DNA of 51,825 nucleotides from assembly GCF_028823685.1 (NCBI RefSeq), contig NZ_JAPEHZ010000012.1:1-51825 (forward strand), in the 5' to 3' direction. The notes beneath the pieces were generated by a model, which saw nothing but the letters and a program-made list of their open reading frames with translations, had not been told where the DNA came from and made no database searches. Both the position numbers and the translations under genes were made by a program. Positions 17,960 through 26,355 of this stretch are shown piece by piece. Positions within the stretch are counted from its first letter, which is position 1, and every line of letters starts with the position of its first letter. This stretch comes from Tenacibaculum sp. L6. Its GTDB lineage: Bacteria; Bacteroidota; Bacteroidia; Flavobacteriales; Flavobacteriaceae.

Positions 17960-18127
17960 TACTGCCTACATTAGTACATCGTTTGTTAAACTCAACGTTA
18001 TTCAATTATAAAGGATGAGTCATGGTTAGTAAAGCACGCCGATTTTACCTCGGATCCTTGATCAGCCAGTTAATCCTAAACTTGTTTTTTGGAGTTTATG
18101 ATAACCCTATTAATGTAGGCTTTTTTT
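17960..18127 (+). ncRNA. ssrS: 6S RNA (SsrS), flavobacterial type
   Basis: 6S RNA mimics an open promoter and sequesters RNA polymerase. The region between zapA and rny has no ORF but a rod-like fold. The closing stem is GCCTACATTA (17964-17973) with TAATGTAGGC (18111-18120), a perfect 10-bp match followed by a T-run that would terminate it. Inside, AAGGAT pairs with ATCCTT around a CCGA-TTTTACC-TCGG hairpin. Length is about 165 bases. The position next to zapA matches the usual home of 6S RNA genes (established for other groups and, from memory, for the 6S-Flavo family). No covariance search was possible. Confidence 0.75.
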
Positions 18128-18146
18128 ATATAATCAAATCACAATT

Positions 18147-19712
18147 ATGGAGGGAATATTATTTCCTGTTTTAGCAGGAATTATAGGCATAGCAATAGGA
18201 TTTTTTATTGCTAAGATGTTAGAGAAATCTAACGCGAATAAATTAATACAAGAAACAAAAAAAGAGGCAAATAGCATTTTAAAAGAAGCTAAAGTTGAAG
18301 CCGAAGCAATAAAGAAAGATAAGATTTTACAAGCTAAAGAAAAGTTTATAGAGTTAAAGTCTGAACATGAAAAAGTAATCTTATCAAGAGAGAAAAAAGT
18401 TTCTGATGTAGAAAAGAGAATAAGAGACAAAGAGAGTCAAGTATCTTCAGAGTTAGATAAAACCAAAAAACTTAACAAGCAATTAGAAAAGAAAGAAGCT
18501 GATTTTGACTACAAAATTGAATTCTTAGAGAAAAAAGAATCTGAAGTTGAAAAAATGCACAAGCGTCATGTAGATATGCTTGAGCAAATTTCTGGTTTAT
18601 CTGCAGATGAAGCTAAAACAGAATTAGTAGCTTCCTTAAAAGATGAAGCTAAAGCTGATGCGATGTCTTTTATTCAAGATACGGTTGAAGAAGCTAAAAT
18701 GACTGCACAACAAGAAGCTCGTAAAGTAGTATTAAATACAATTCAGCGAGTTGGAGTAGAGCAAGCAGTAGAAAACTGTGTGTCGGTATTTAACTTAGAG
18801 TCTGATGATGTAAAAGGTAGAATTATTGGTCGTGAAGGACGTAATATTCGTGCATTAGAAGCAGCTACAGGTGTTGAGATTATTGTTGATGATACTCCAG
18901 AAGCAATCATTTTATCTTGTTTTGATCCTGTTCGTAGAGAAATTGCTCGTTTATCAATGCATAAATTAGTAACTGATGGTAGAATTCACCCTGCGAGAAT
19001 TGAAGAGGTTGTTAAAAAGACTGAAAAACAAATAACTCAAGAGATTATTGAAGTAGGTAAACGTACGGTTATCGATTTAGGAATTCACGGTTTACACCCT
19101 GAATTAATTAAAACAGTTGGACGTATGAAGTATCGTTCTTCTTACGGTCAAAACTTACTACAACACTCGCGTGAAGTAGCTAATTTATGTGGTATTATGG
19201 CTGCAGAAATGGGCTTAAATGCTAAAGCAGCGAAGCGTGCTGGATTGTTACATGATATCGGTAAAGTGCCAGAAACAGAAAGCGAATTACCACACGCATT
19301 ATTAGGAATGCAATGGGCTGAGAAGTATGGTGAAAAACCAGATGTATGTAACGCTATTGGAGCGCACCACGATGAGATTGAAATGAAGAGTATGTTATCT
19401 CCGATTGTTCAGGTGTGTGATGCTATTTCTGGTGCAAGACCAGGAGCACGTCGTCAAGTATTAGATTCGTACATTCAACGTTTAAAGGATTTAGAAGATA
19501 TTGCTTTTGGATTTAACGGAGTACAAAAAGCGTATGCTATTCAAGCAGGACGTGAGTTAAGAGTTATGGTTGAAAGTGCTAAAGTAAACGATACCAAAGC
19601 AGCTGAATTATCATTCAACATTTCTCAAAAGATTCAAAATGATATGACGTATCCAGGTCAAGTAAAAGTTACGGTTATTCGTGAAACTAGAGCTGTAAAC
19701 GTAGCTAAGTAA
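18147..19712 (+). CDS. rny: Ribonuclease Y
   Basis: Membrane-anchored endoribonuclease that starts mRNA decay. The 521 residues show an N-terminal membrane helix (1-22, [17 protein letters not shown]), a long charged coiled coil (about 25-190), a KH domain with GREGRNIR (about 228-235), and an HD domain with [10 protein letters not shown] and the metal motif HDIGK (about 369-373). Length is normal for RNase Y. It follows the 6S RNA closely and ends at a bidirectional terminator. RNase Y in place of RNase E fits Flavobacteriia. Confidence 0.96.
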   Translation: MEGILFPVLAGIIGIAIGFFIAKMLEKSNANKLIQETKKEANSILKEAKVEAEAIKKDKILQAKEKFIELKSEHEKVILSREKKVSDVEKRIRDKESQVSSELDKTKKLNKQLEKKEADFDYKIEFLEKKESEVEKMHKRHVDMLEQISGLSADEAKTELVASLKDEAKADAMSFIQDTVEEAKMTAQQEARKVVLNTIQRVGVEQAVENCVSVFNLESDDVKGRIIGREGRNIRALEAATGVEIIVDDTPEAIILSCFDPVRREIARLSMHKLVTDGRIHPARIEEVVKKTEKQITQEIIEVGKRTVIDLGIHGLHPELIKTVGRMKYRSSYGQNLLQHSREVANLCGIMAAEMGLNAKAAKRAGLLHDIGKVPETESELPHALLGMQWAEKYGEKPDVCNAIGAHHDEIEMKSMLSPIVQVCDAISGARPGARRQVLDSYIQRLKDLEDIAFGFNGVQKAYAIQAGRELRVMVESAKVNDTKAAELSFNISQKIQNDMTYPGQVKVTVIRETRAVNVAK

Positions 19713-19732
19713 TTACACGAAATTAAATAGAA

Positions 19733-19771
19733 TAAAAATCTACCTCATCAATTTTGATGAGGGATTTTTTT
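19733..19771. terminator. Bidirectional terminator between rny and the convergent secreted-protein gene
   Basis: CCTCATCAA pairs with TTGATGAGG, flanked by an A-rich left side and a T-run on the right. It lies between convergent stops at 19712 and 19773. Confidence 0.85.
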
Positions 19772-19772
19772 A

Positions 19773-20480
19773 TTAATCTTGGTTTCTTCTTGATTTTCCT
19801 CTTTGCTCAGACTTCCCTTTTTTGTAATATTTATCGTCTTTGTTCTTACGTCTTTTAATTATTTTACTCTTTTTACCAATCTTAGCATTCGGTACCGCTC
19901 TGTAGTAGTAAAAATCGTTATCCTCTCTAAATTGACGATAGTTTCTGGTAAAATCTTTTCTGTAAAAATAAACATCGTTATAATCAAAAATATCACCAAT
20001 GTTTATATCAATACTTACATCAACTCCGTCATCATAATAGTAATAATCATCATTGTAATGATGGTGGTTACCTGGCTTTACAAATCCTCTGTATCTAGGA
20101 TTTCCCCATCTATCATATTGAATGCGCAGGTTACCGACTTTAAATAAATTTCCGAATTTGTACTTCATATATACACTACCAATTCGGGTAACATTACCTC
20201 TACGATCATAATTAATATGTACATTACCTACACTTCTAACACGTCCGCTTCTATCTCTGTTAATTCGTACTCCGTAATCAGAATATCTGTTGTAATGTGT
20301 GTTAAAATCGAAATCACCATTTAAAAATACATGAAATTGAATTCCTCTTTCAACAAAGGTAACTGCGTCGTTGTGGCGAATAGTAACCCCAATTTTGCTA
20401 GTTGATTTTGTAATGTTGTCGTCTGCTTTTACTGTGCTTAAAGACATCATTGCTAATAATAATAGTATCCCTGTTCTCAT
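19773..20480 (-). CDS. Tyr/Arg/Asn-rich secreted protein with short repeats
   Basis: A 235-residue exported protein, family not named. A signal peptide covers about 1-19 (LLLAMMSLSTVKA). The middle has three degenerate repeats of about 25 residues, each with the pattern G-N/S-V-x-I-x-Y-D-R-x-G-N-x-x-R (about 86-140), then a Tyr/Asp-rich stretch (HHHYNDDYYYYDD, about 147-159) and a strongly basic tail (KKSKIIKRRKNK to the end). Similar proteins are common as hypotheticals in Flavobacteriaceae. A sigma-54-like site lies upstream at 20547-20562. An envelope or stress role is only a guess. Confidence 0.7.
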   Translation of the reverse strand: MRTGILLLLAMMSLSTVKADDNITKSTSKIGVTIRHNDAVTFVERGIQFHVFLNGDFDFNTHYNRYSDYGVRINRDRSGRVRSVGNVHINYDRRGNVTRIGSVYMKYKFGNLFKVGNLRIQYDRWGNPRYRGFVKPGNHHHYNDDYYYYDDGVDVSIDINIGDIFDYNDVYFYRKDFTRNYRQFREDNDFYYYRAVPNAKIGKKSKIIKRRKNKDDKYYKKGKSEQRGKSRRNQD

Positions 20481-20546
20481 AATTGCTAATTTTAGGGTTA
20501 TGCTTACTCTATATGCTTTTCGGCTTCCGCATTTGTTAGGGTAATT

Positions 20547-20562
20547 TTCAAAGAACGTGCCA
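20547..20562 (-). promoter_or_regulatory. Sigma-54-like promoter element
   Basis: On the minus strand, TGGCACG-TTCT-TTGAA. The -24 half is perfect and the spacing is right, but the -12 half has GA where GC is expected. It would give a leader of about 55 bases to the ATG at 20480. Nothing else was recognised in the gap 20481-20720. Confidence 0.4.
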
Positions 20563-20720
20563 AAAAATAAAAAGACTGTTTTTTTGAAGTGTTTTTTAAG
20601 GTTGATTTATTTTGTATAATCCTGTAATTCAGCGTGTTGTTTATGGTTTAAAAAATAATTTACTTCTTCTGCTGAAAAGTTCTATATTTATACAACTTAC
20701 TTTAAAACTTATACATACGA

Positions 20721-21215
20721 ATGGTTGAAGCTATCGAGAAAAATTTACAACGAGGAATTAAACTATTAACAGCAATAACAGACGAACAATACAGCGATAA
20801 ATCAATACCTCCGTACTATTCAAGCATAGGAGCGAATATGAGACATATTTTGGATGTTTTTGCTTGTGTTTTTAACGGACTCGATAAAAAATGTGTAGAT
20901 TTTTCTGATAGAGAACGAAACCAATTAGCAGAAGAAAAAACAACGTTCGGAATCGCTTATTTTAATGAAGTAATTACTCAATTACATTGTTTACAATCAG
21001 AAGATTTTGATGAAATTATTTCTGTTACAGACGATTTGGGTACAGGAAAAGTAACAGCAAATTATACCTTAGGAAGCGCATTAATTCAAGCGCATAGCCA
21101 TGCGATACATCATTTTGCAAGTATTGGGTTTATTATACATCAATTAGGAATAGAATTGCCTGATGCCGATTTTGGTTATAATCCAACAACTCCAAAGAAA
21201 ATATTAGTAGAGTAA
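20721..21215 (+). CDS. DinB-like / DUF664-like four-helix protein
   Basis: A 164-residue cytoplasmic protein with the layout of DinB/YfiT metal-binding four-helix bundles. Candidate ligands are H36 in GANMRHILDVF and the C-terminal HSHAIHHFA group (about residues 136-143), the usual triad positions. No catalytic activity can be named; related proteins include bacillithiol S-transferases (BstA), which would fit an organism that carries bshC, but that link is inference. It is a single gene, convergent with the surface-protein operon. Confidence 0.75.
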   Translation: MVEAIEKNLQRGIKLLTAITDEQYSDKSIPPYYSSIGANMRHILDVFACVFNGLDKKCVDFSDRERNQLAEEKTTFGIAYFNEVITQLHCLQSEDFDEIISVTDDLGTGKVTANYTLGSALIQAHSHAIHHFASIGFIIHQLGIELPDADFGYNPTTPKKILVE

Positions 21216-21218
21216 GTA

Positions 21219-22394
21219 TTATCGGTTAATATATACCCAACCTTTTTTATGCTTTTGATAGGTATTAGGTTTATCACCTAATTCTAAATAATAGAAGTAA
21301 GTAGCTGCAGGAAGTTTGTCTTCTTTGTTAATGGTAGCTCTTCCGTTAGAAGTACCATCCCAGTTGTTTTTGTAGTTTTCAGTTTGGTAAACAATATTTC
21401 CCCAACGATTGTAAATAACTAATTTATTGTGAGGGTATTCCTCAACTTCATCAAAAACTAAGAAATCGTTTAGATTATCGCCATTAGGAGATATTAGAAT
21501 ATTATTATTGTTGTCTTTTATTTCGTCACTCATCAAAGAACCAATGGTAATTGCCTCATAGTTATCAGGAACAAAGGCAGCAGAGGTAATTGTTCCTTCC
21601 GATAAATCTCCGGTGACTTCTAGTACATCTAGGTTTACCCATTGATTTTCGGTTTTACTCCAACCTACTACAATTAATTGTGAAATTTGATTGACTAAGG
21701 AAGAAATATCGCTACGGCTATTCCATGTTAATGTAATTTGAGTTTCATTATTTCCATCTAAATCCCAAAACTCTGTTTGACTAATATTTTCAATGATCGC
21801 TTGTTTTTGATCAGTTAAAAAATTAGCAGTAAATGTTGTTGGAAAATTAGGGTCTTCGTAAAAATAGGCTCCTTTAAACGTATAATATCTGTTGGCATTC
21901 GGAATACTCATTGGACGTAACATAGCGCCATCTCCCACAGGAAAGGTAAAATCAGAAGTATTTTTATTTCCTTGTTTTAAAGAGGTGTAGCCGTTCACAT
22001 GTCGCTCATCGTCTTCACCTGCATAGAAATCATAATCGATAAAATCGAGCGTTATATTGGTGTTATTTCTAGGAGTAATTACTTGTCCGTTAATAAAGTC
22101 TAATTGATTACGTACTCCAAGAGAATTGAATAACTCTAGATTTTGTAACGCATCAACTTCTACATTAAAAAAAGTAACACTATTAGTACCGGAAATCGTT
22201 CTTACTTCATTATCAGCATAGAAACCAGCAAAACCGGTATAATTATCTAGTGTACCATCATTAATAACATTGGTATGGAAACCTACTTGAGCTCCATCGT
22301 GCAATTGAACGTTACCAGAATTAAAAAAAGCAGTTTGGGAATAAGTATTGATTATCAAACCAAAGAAAAAAAAAGAATAAAAATATTTTTTCAT
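21219..22394 (-). CDS. Surface protein with T9SS type B (gliding-motility-associated) C-terminal domain
   Basis: A 391-residue exported protein, last gene of a four-gene surface locus. A signal peptide covers about 1-20. The last 85-90 residues are a type B sorting domain: ISPNGDNLNDFLVF, KLVIYNRWGNIVYQT, NWDGTSNG and a final lysine/aromatic strand. That domain directs outer-membrane passage by the type IX system and surface attachment. The middle is beta-rich with no named domain. It begins 10 bases after the fibre-like gene, so co-expression is likely. It may anchor or cap the products of the upstream genes, which lack a sorting domain (inference). Confidence 0.88.
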   Translation of the reverse strand: MKKYFYSFFFFGLIINTYSQTAFFNSGNVQLHDGAQVGFHTNVINDGTLDNYTGFAGFYADNEVRTISGTNSVTFFNVEVDALQNLELFNSLGVRNQLDFINGQVITPRNNTNITLDFIDYDFYAGEDDERHVNGYTSLKQGNKNTSDFTFPVGDGAMLRPMSIPNANRYYTFKGAYFYEDPNFPTTFTANFLTDQKQAIIENISQTEFWDLDGNNETQITLTWNSRSDISSLVNQISQLIVVGWSKTENQWVNLDVLEVTGDLSEGTITSAAFVPDNYEAITIGSLMSDEIKDNNNNILISPNGDNLNDFLVFDEVEEYPHNKLVIYNRWGNIVYQTENYKNNWDGTSNGRATINKEDKLPAATYFYYLELGDKPNTYQKHKKGWVYINR

Positions 22395-22404
22395 GGTTTA
22401 CTTT

Positions 22405-24498
22405 TTAAAAATTTAGGACAGTAAACATGAATTCTCTGTTTATTAAACTTGCATAATAATTTTTTATTTCTACTTTAAAATCACTTGGTGTTTGATCGTA
22501 GTAGCTAATAACTATGTATTGATTAACACCAGTACCGTTGGCAAAGGGGGTTAGTTGTATAGTGTAATTAGCATCCGTTCGTTGAGCAGCAGGTATATTA
22601 ATTTGGTATCTGCCTGTTCCTAATCGTGCTACGGTATATCCAGTAGTAATTTTAGCAACACTACCATCGGCATTAATTTTACCCATTGCTTTTATTGGTG
22701 AGTTGTAATACACTCCACCGTTAGCTCCAGTAGATATTTGATTATTAGTTTCAGAAGCAACTAATTTTTTCTTTTCAACAACACCATTTGCATCGGTTGT
22801 TAAAATGTCATTATTTGTAGTAACAGTAGATATATCTCTAATACGTACTTTACCATTAACATCTAAACGTTCAGAAGGGATAGTGGTATTTATACCAACA
22901 TTTTGATTAGATTGAAGAATTCTAACTGCTTCAGTATTGTTTGTTCTTAAAGATAAATCTTGAGCATCAGTAGTTCCAATAAAATTATTTGTAGGATTTG
23001 TGGCTGAGTTACCAGTAACTTTCCAATTATTATTAATATTGTTTAGAATATTACTAATACTTACCCATCTAGTTCCATCACTCTGTACCTTTAATGTAGT
23101 ATTATTGTTTATCGTAGATGTATCTGTGTTTGATTCGTTTCTGTAAGTAGAAGAATTAATGTTTCCACCAGATACATTTTTAATTATGTAGATTCTTCCT
23201 TTACAGGTATTTGCTGTAGGAAAATTAATTGTAACGTTAGCTATAACAACTACTGTATGATGGTCTTCATTAAGTGTAGTGTTAGAGTTAATTTGTTCAA
23301 TAGATTTAGAGACAGATCCCTCAATTTGTAAAGTCGAATTAGCTATTAATTTAGGGTTTGTAACACCTCCGTTTGAAGGTGCATTTATATTGTCTGTTAC
23401 AGAATATTGATTCTGATTAATATTAATACCAAAACGTGTTTTAGCATTCTCAGTAGCATTAGATCCTTGAACTCTAAAAAACTCTTTATAGAACTCTCCA
23501 TTTCTATAGTCAAATCTTTTGAAAACAATAGGTTCGTTTCCATCATCGGCAATAACAAACTCCAAACGACCGTCATTAGTAGGACCAGCGGAACCTATTT
23601 CAAAAAAATCAGTACCTCCAGAACTACCTTTTAACCTAAAACTTCCATTAGAAGTTGTATAAAACATAGGTTTGTAAAAGCTAGCACCGTCAGCTCTAAA
23701 TTGTAATGCAGATACACCATCAGAACCATTTAAATATACTAACGATTGGTTTGGGTTGTTATAATCAGTTCTAGTTGGTTCGTTTAAGCCTAATGTTTGT
23801 CTTCTACCAAACTCTAGCATTGGAGTATTGTTCGAACGAATTTGCATTTTAACATCATCAATCGTTCCTAAAAAATTTGTATTCGTAGTTCCAGTATTAC
23901 CTGTAATTAGCCAGTTATTCAAAGCAGGATTATCTATCCAATCTACACCGGAGCCTGTAGAGGTTAATATTTGACCAGGAGTTCCAGGAGAGTTATTTAT
24001 GTCTACAAGATTTTTTTCTAATATAAGATCTTCGTTAATTCTAGTATCACTTCCAATTAAATCTATAAGACCGCCTGTAGCTCTTAAAGCTATAGATCCA
24101 GTAGATTCTATGTTAGTGAATCCAGAGTTACGAATATCAAATCGACTAAAGTTTGTAAAATCTAAAGAATTTCCATTTCCATTTAAAATTCTATCTGATG
24201 TTAAATTATCGTCGACAGTATAAATGTTTTGAGCTGTTGTAGAGGTAATTAATTTCCAACCGTCTGCAGTATCATAAACCTTTATTTCGTTGTTGGTTGT
24301 ATCAAACCAAACATCTCCTTCAACAGGGTTAGGGGGTGGATTCCCGTCGTTAGTAGTGTTTACAAGGTTATTATTAATTTTTTGTATCGTTCCTTTATTG
24401 TCAATAACCCTAACTTCTTGTGCATTGGTACTTAAAGTAAAAAGTACCAATGCAAAAGTTAGTATAAATGTTTTTATATGTTTAATGTTCTTAGGCAT
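22405..24498 (-). CDS. Secreted tail-fibre-like protein
   Basis: A 697-residue exported protein, unnamed family. A signal peptide covers about 1-26 (FALVLFTLSTNAQ). After it comes RVIDNKGTIQ, a phrase shared with the upstream protein (RLIDNKGTIK). Then follows a hairpin module EGDVWFDTTNNEIKVYD-x-x-DGW, and a long beta-rich region with two copies of a block containing NNWxVTGN and GT-x-D. Towards the end is GINTTIPSERLDVNGKVRI, a phrase typical of trimeric fibre or S74-type spike proteins of phages and bacteria. No autoproteolytic chaperone domain or sorting domain is visible. A trimeric surface fibre is the most likely form (inference). Confidence 0.7.
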   Translation of the reverse strand: MPKNIKHIKTFILTFALVLFTLSTNAQEVRVIDNKGTIQKINNNLVNTTNDGNPPPNPVEGDVWFDTTNNEIKVYDTADGWKLITSTTAQNIYTVDDNLTSDRILNGNGNSLDFTNFSRFDIRNSGFTNIESTGSIALRATGGLIDLIGSDTRINEDLILEKNLVDINNSPGTPGQILTSTGSGVDWIDNPALNNWLITGNTGTTNTNFLGTIDDVKMQIRSNNTPMLEFGRRQTLGLNEPTRTDYNNPNQSLVYLNGSDGVSALQFRADGASFYKPMFYTTSNGSFRLKGSSGGTDFFEIGSAGPTNDGRLEFVIADDGNEPIVFKRFDYRNGEFYKEFFRVQGSNATENAKTRFGININQNQYSVTDNINAPSNGGVTNPKLIANSTLQIEGSVSKSIEQINSNTTLNEDHHTVVVIANVTINFPTANTCKGRIYIIKNVSGGNINSSTYRNESNTDTSTINNNTTLKVQSDGTRWVSISNILNNINNNWKVTGNSATNPTNNFIGTTDAQDLSLRTNNTEAVRILQSNQNVGINTTIPSERLDVNGKVRIRDISTVTTNNDILTTDANGVVEKKKLVASETNNQISTGANGGVYYNSPIKAMGKINADGSVAKITTGYTVARLGTGRYQINIPAAQRTDANYTIQLTPFANGTGVNQYIVISYYDQTPSDFKVEIKNYYASLINREFMFTVLNF

Positions 24499-24520
24499 TA
24501 AGAAAAATCAAAAATATTTA

Positions 24521-25267
24521 TTATTTTATCCAATGAACCTCAATGATGTCACCAGCATACACTTCCCAATCACTTGGAACTGCTGCTTGTGGTTGAAGAG
24601 TTATCGAAGCAGAATCAGCAGCTGTAGCTCCATTGACAACTATATAATCTACATTTGCCACAAGTTTAGCACCATTTCTATATACACTTACTTTTTGATA
24701 AACTAAATTTTGTGGAGCACCTGGAAGAGCAGATAAAGCTAAAGTAGAAGGATTGGCAGTGTCCACTATCTCAGCTGCTGCATATACATGTTGACTTCCT
24801 TGAACTTCTAATAAGTCTGATAATTGCATTTTTTGAATGGCACCAGTAGCTTCATCTCTGATTAAAACTGTAAAACCAGTAGCTCCTAAACCGTCATTAT
24901 GATCACCACGATCTTGAGCGTTTGTTGAAGCTGTTGTTACATCTGTAATTAATTGTAGACCATTTAAAGCAAATTCAGTGCCAGCATCCGCAGTTATATA
25001 TGTGTTGTCTGTTAAAGTACCTCCTAATTGCCAAGTGGTGGTGGTTCTATTAGCCCCATTAGTAGAGGTAATTTGTGTAATACCATTTTTAGATTGTACA
25101 TACTTAATAGTACCTTTATTGTCTATTAATCTTACTACTTTAGTAGCATCTGCATCTTTGTCTAATCTACCGTCACTAGGATCAGTCGTTTGTGCACTAA
25201 CAGTACCCATAGCAAGGAAACCAACGGCTACTAAAGCGACTTTTAATTTGTTTGTAATTGTTTTCAT
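24521..25267 (-). CDS. Secreted protein with fibre-type C-terminal domain
   Basis: A 248-residue exported protein, unnamed family. A signal peptide covers about 1-25 (VALVAVGFLAMGTVSAQ). RLIDNKGTIK follows at about 47-56, shared with the next gene. The last 70 residues hold a beta module V-S-V-Y-R-N-G-A-K-L ... Y-A-G-D-I-I-E-V, which also ends the upstream protein. This module recalls repeats in phage tail fibres with a Y-x-N-G hairpin and a G-D-x-I-x-V strand. It lies 22 bases before the larger fibre-like gene on the same transcript. Confidence 0.7.
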   Translation of the reverse strand: MKTITNKLKVALVAVGFLAMGTVSAQTTDPSDGRLDKDADATKVVRLIDNKGTIKYVQSKNGITQITSTNGANRTTTTWQLGGTLTDNTYITADAGTEFALNGLQLITDVTTASTNAQDRGDHNDGLGATGFTVLIRDEATGAIQKMQLSDLLEVQGSQHVYAAAEIVDTANPSTLALSALPGAPQNLVYQKVSVYRNGAKLVANVDYIVVNGATAADSASITLQPQAAVPSDWEVYAGDIIEVHWIK

Positions 25268-25318
25268 AATTTAAAGAATTGATTGCGTTATTAAACTTTT
25301 TTTAATTTTTGTTTTATA

Positions 25319-26266
25319 TTAATATAATTGAACGATTCGTATTTCATCACCTGCGTAACAAGTTGCTGCAGATTCTATGGTTATGGTGGTGGCGTTATCT
25401 ACTGTAAAATCAATACGTACCCCATTTCTATATACATTTATCTTGTCGGTAGTATAAAGCGTTAACCCTGTAAATGTTACTTGTCCGTCAGTAGCAATAA
25501 TGTCAGTTACTTCTTCTCTTAATAAATTACTAGCCGTTGTTCTTTTAAGGACGCCTGTGGTTCTATCAATAGTTACGATATCATCTGTAGTAACATCTCC
25601 GTTTTGTAAACCTGTTATGGCTAAGGTATTGGTAGCATCGGTTTCAATAACCGTAGGTTGTATTAAAACGCCGCCTAACTGAATGGTGTTATTAGCGTTT
25701 ACCAACAAACCGTTATTGGCGGATGGTGTTGTGTTTGAGTTTAACCAAGTAGTGCCATCGTAAGCATAAATAATTCCCGTACTGCTATCTACATACACAT
25801 CACCAGCAATAGGGTTTGGGGCAGTACTTGCATTCGGACTTCCGTTTCCTCTTCTCGGGTTGTTGTCGATAGCAATCCAGTTGCTGCCATCCCAAATATG
25901 TGTTGTGTTATTTTGCGTGTCGTTTATCCAAAAATCACCTAAACTGTTATTACTAGGAGCAGTACTCGATGTCGTTACGTTAATTCCGCCTCCTGTACCT
26001 CCTGTACATAAACTAGCCCAAGCGGTTCCGTTGTACATAAACACACAATTACGATCGGTGTTAAACACCAACGCACCTCGTAAAGGTTGAATTGCGTTCA
26101 TTTGAGTGTCAGTCATTTTACTAATAACTAAAACCTTGTCTGAACTTTCTAATTCTAAAATGGAATTTGAGTGTATAGAAGAAGGATTGTTCCCAATTTT
26201 TACCTGAGCAAAAATAGGGGTTAACAGAAAAATAAGAATTAAAGAAAAGAGTAGTTTTCTTTCCAT
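25319..26266 (-). CDS. Secreted fibre-like protein, first gene of the surface locus
   Basis: A 315-residue exported protein, unnamed family. A signal peptide covers about 1-20 (SLILIFLLTPIFAQ). It has the start KIGNNPSSIHSNSILELES, common in Bacteroidota fibre-like proteins, and three hairpin modules of the form G-D-x-x-x-x-x-x-x-x-x-x-W-D-G-x-x-W (FMYNGTAW, HIWDGSNW, YAYDGTTW; about 75-185). The C-terminal module INVYRNGVRI ... YAGDEIRIVQLY is paralogous to the end of the next gene. It heads the four-gene minus-strand unit, behind a -7 box and a leader with two hairpins. Confidence 0.7.
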   Translation of the reverse strand: MERKLLFSLILIFLLTPIFAQVKIGNNPSSIHSNSILELESSDKVLVISKMTDTQMNAIQPLRGALVFNTDRNCVFMYNGTAWASLCTGGTGGGINVTTSSTAPSNNSLGDFWINDTQNNTTHIWDGSNWIAIDNNPRRGNGSPNASTAPNPIAGDVYVDSSTGIIYAYDGTTWLNSNTTPSANNGLLVNANNTIQLGGVLIQPTVIETDATNTLAITGLQNGDVTTDDIVTIDRTTGVLKRTTASNLLREEVTDIIATDGQVTFTGLTLYTTDKINVYRNGVRIDFTVDNATTITIESAATCYAGDEIRIVQLY

Positions 26267-26288
26267 TCAGTGAGCTAATTAATTGGTT

Positions 26289-26327
26289 TCTAAGACTCGG
26301 GGGATTCTTAGAATACAGGTTCTGTAT
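26289..26327 (-). promoter_or_regulatory. Two adjacent perfect inverted repeats in the surface-operon leader
   Basis: ATACAG-GTT-CTGTAT (26313-26327) is followed on the minus strand by TCTAAGA ... TCTTAGA (26289-26312, 7-bp arms with a 10-base C-rich loop). Both lie between the -7 box and the ATG at 26266. They could be RNA hairpins in the 5' leader or operator sites. Confidence 0.5.
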
Positions 26328-26333
26328 CTGAGA

Positions 26334-26341
26334 CAAATGTA
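26334..26341 (-). promoter_or_regulatory. -7 element of the surface-protein operon
   Basis: TACATTTG on the minus strand matches TAnnTTTG. No TTG is seen at -33. The predicted start, about 26329, puts both hairpins in the leader. Confidence 0.45.
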
Positions 26342-26355
26342 ATAAAAAAGTTTTC

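Noticed and set aside
19803..20147. A 114-codon plus-strand frame rich in Ile/Val opposite the Tyr/Arg-rich secreted protein gene
   Set aside because: It is the antisense image of TAT/ATA-rich codons; no start context, no family features, and the minus-strand gene has a signal peptide and repeats.
21219..26266. Prophage or phage-tail module, because of the fibre-like sequences
   Set aside because: No capsid, terminase, baseplate, holin or integrase genes nearby; each protein has an export signal and the last is a T9SS substrate.
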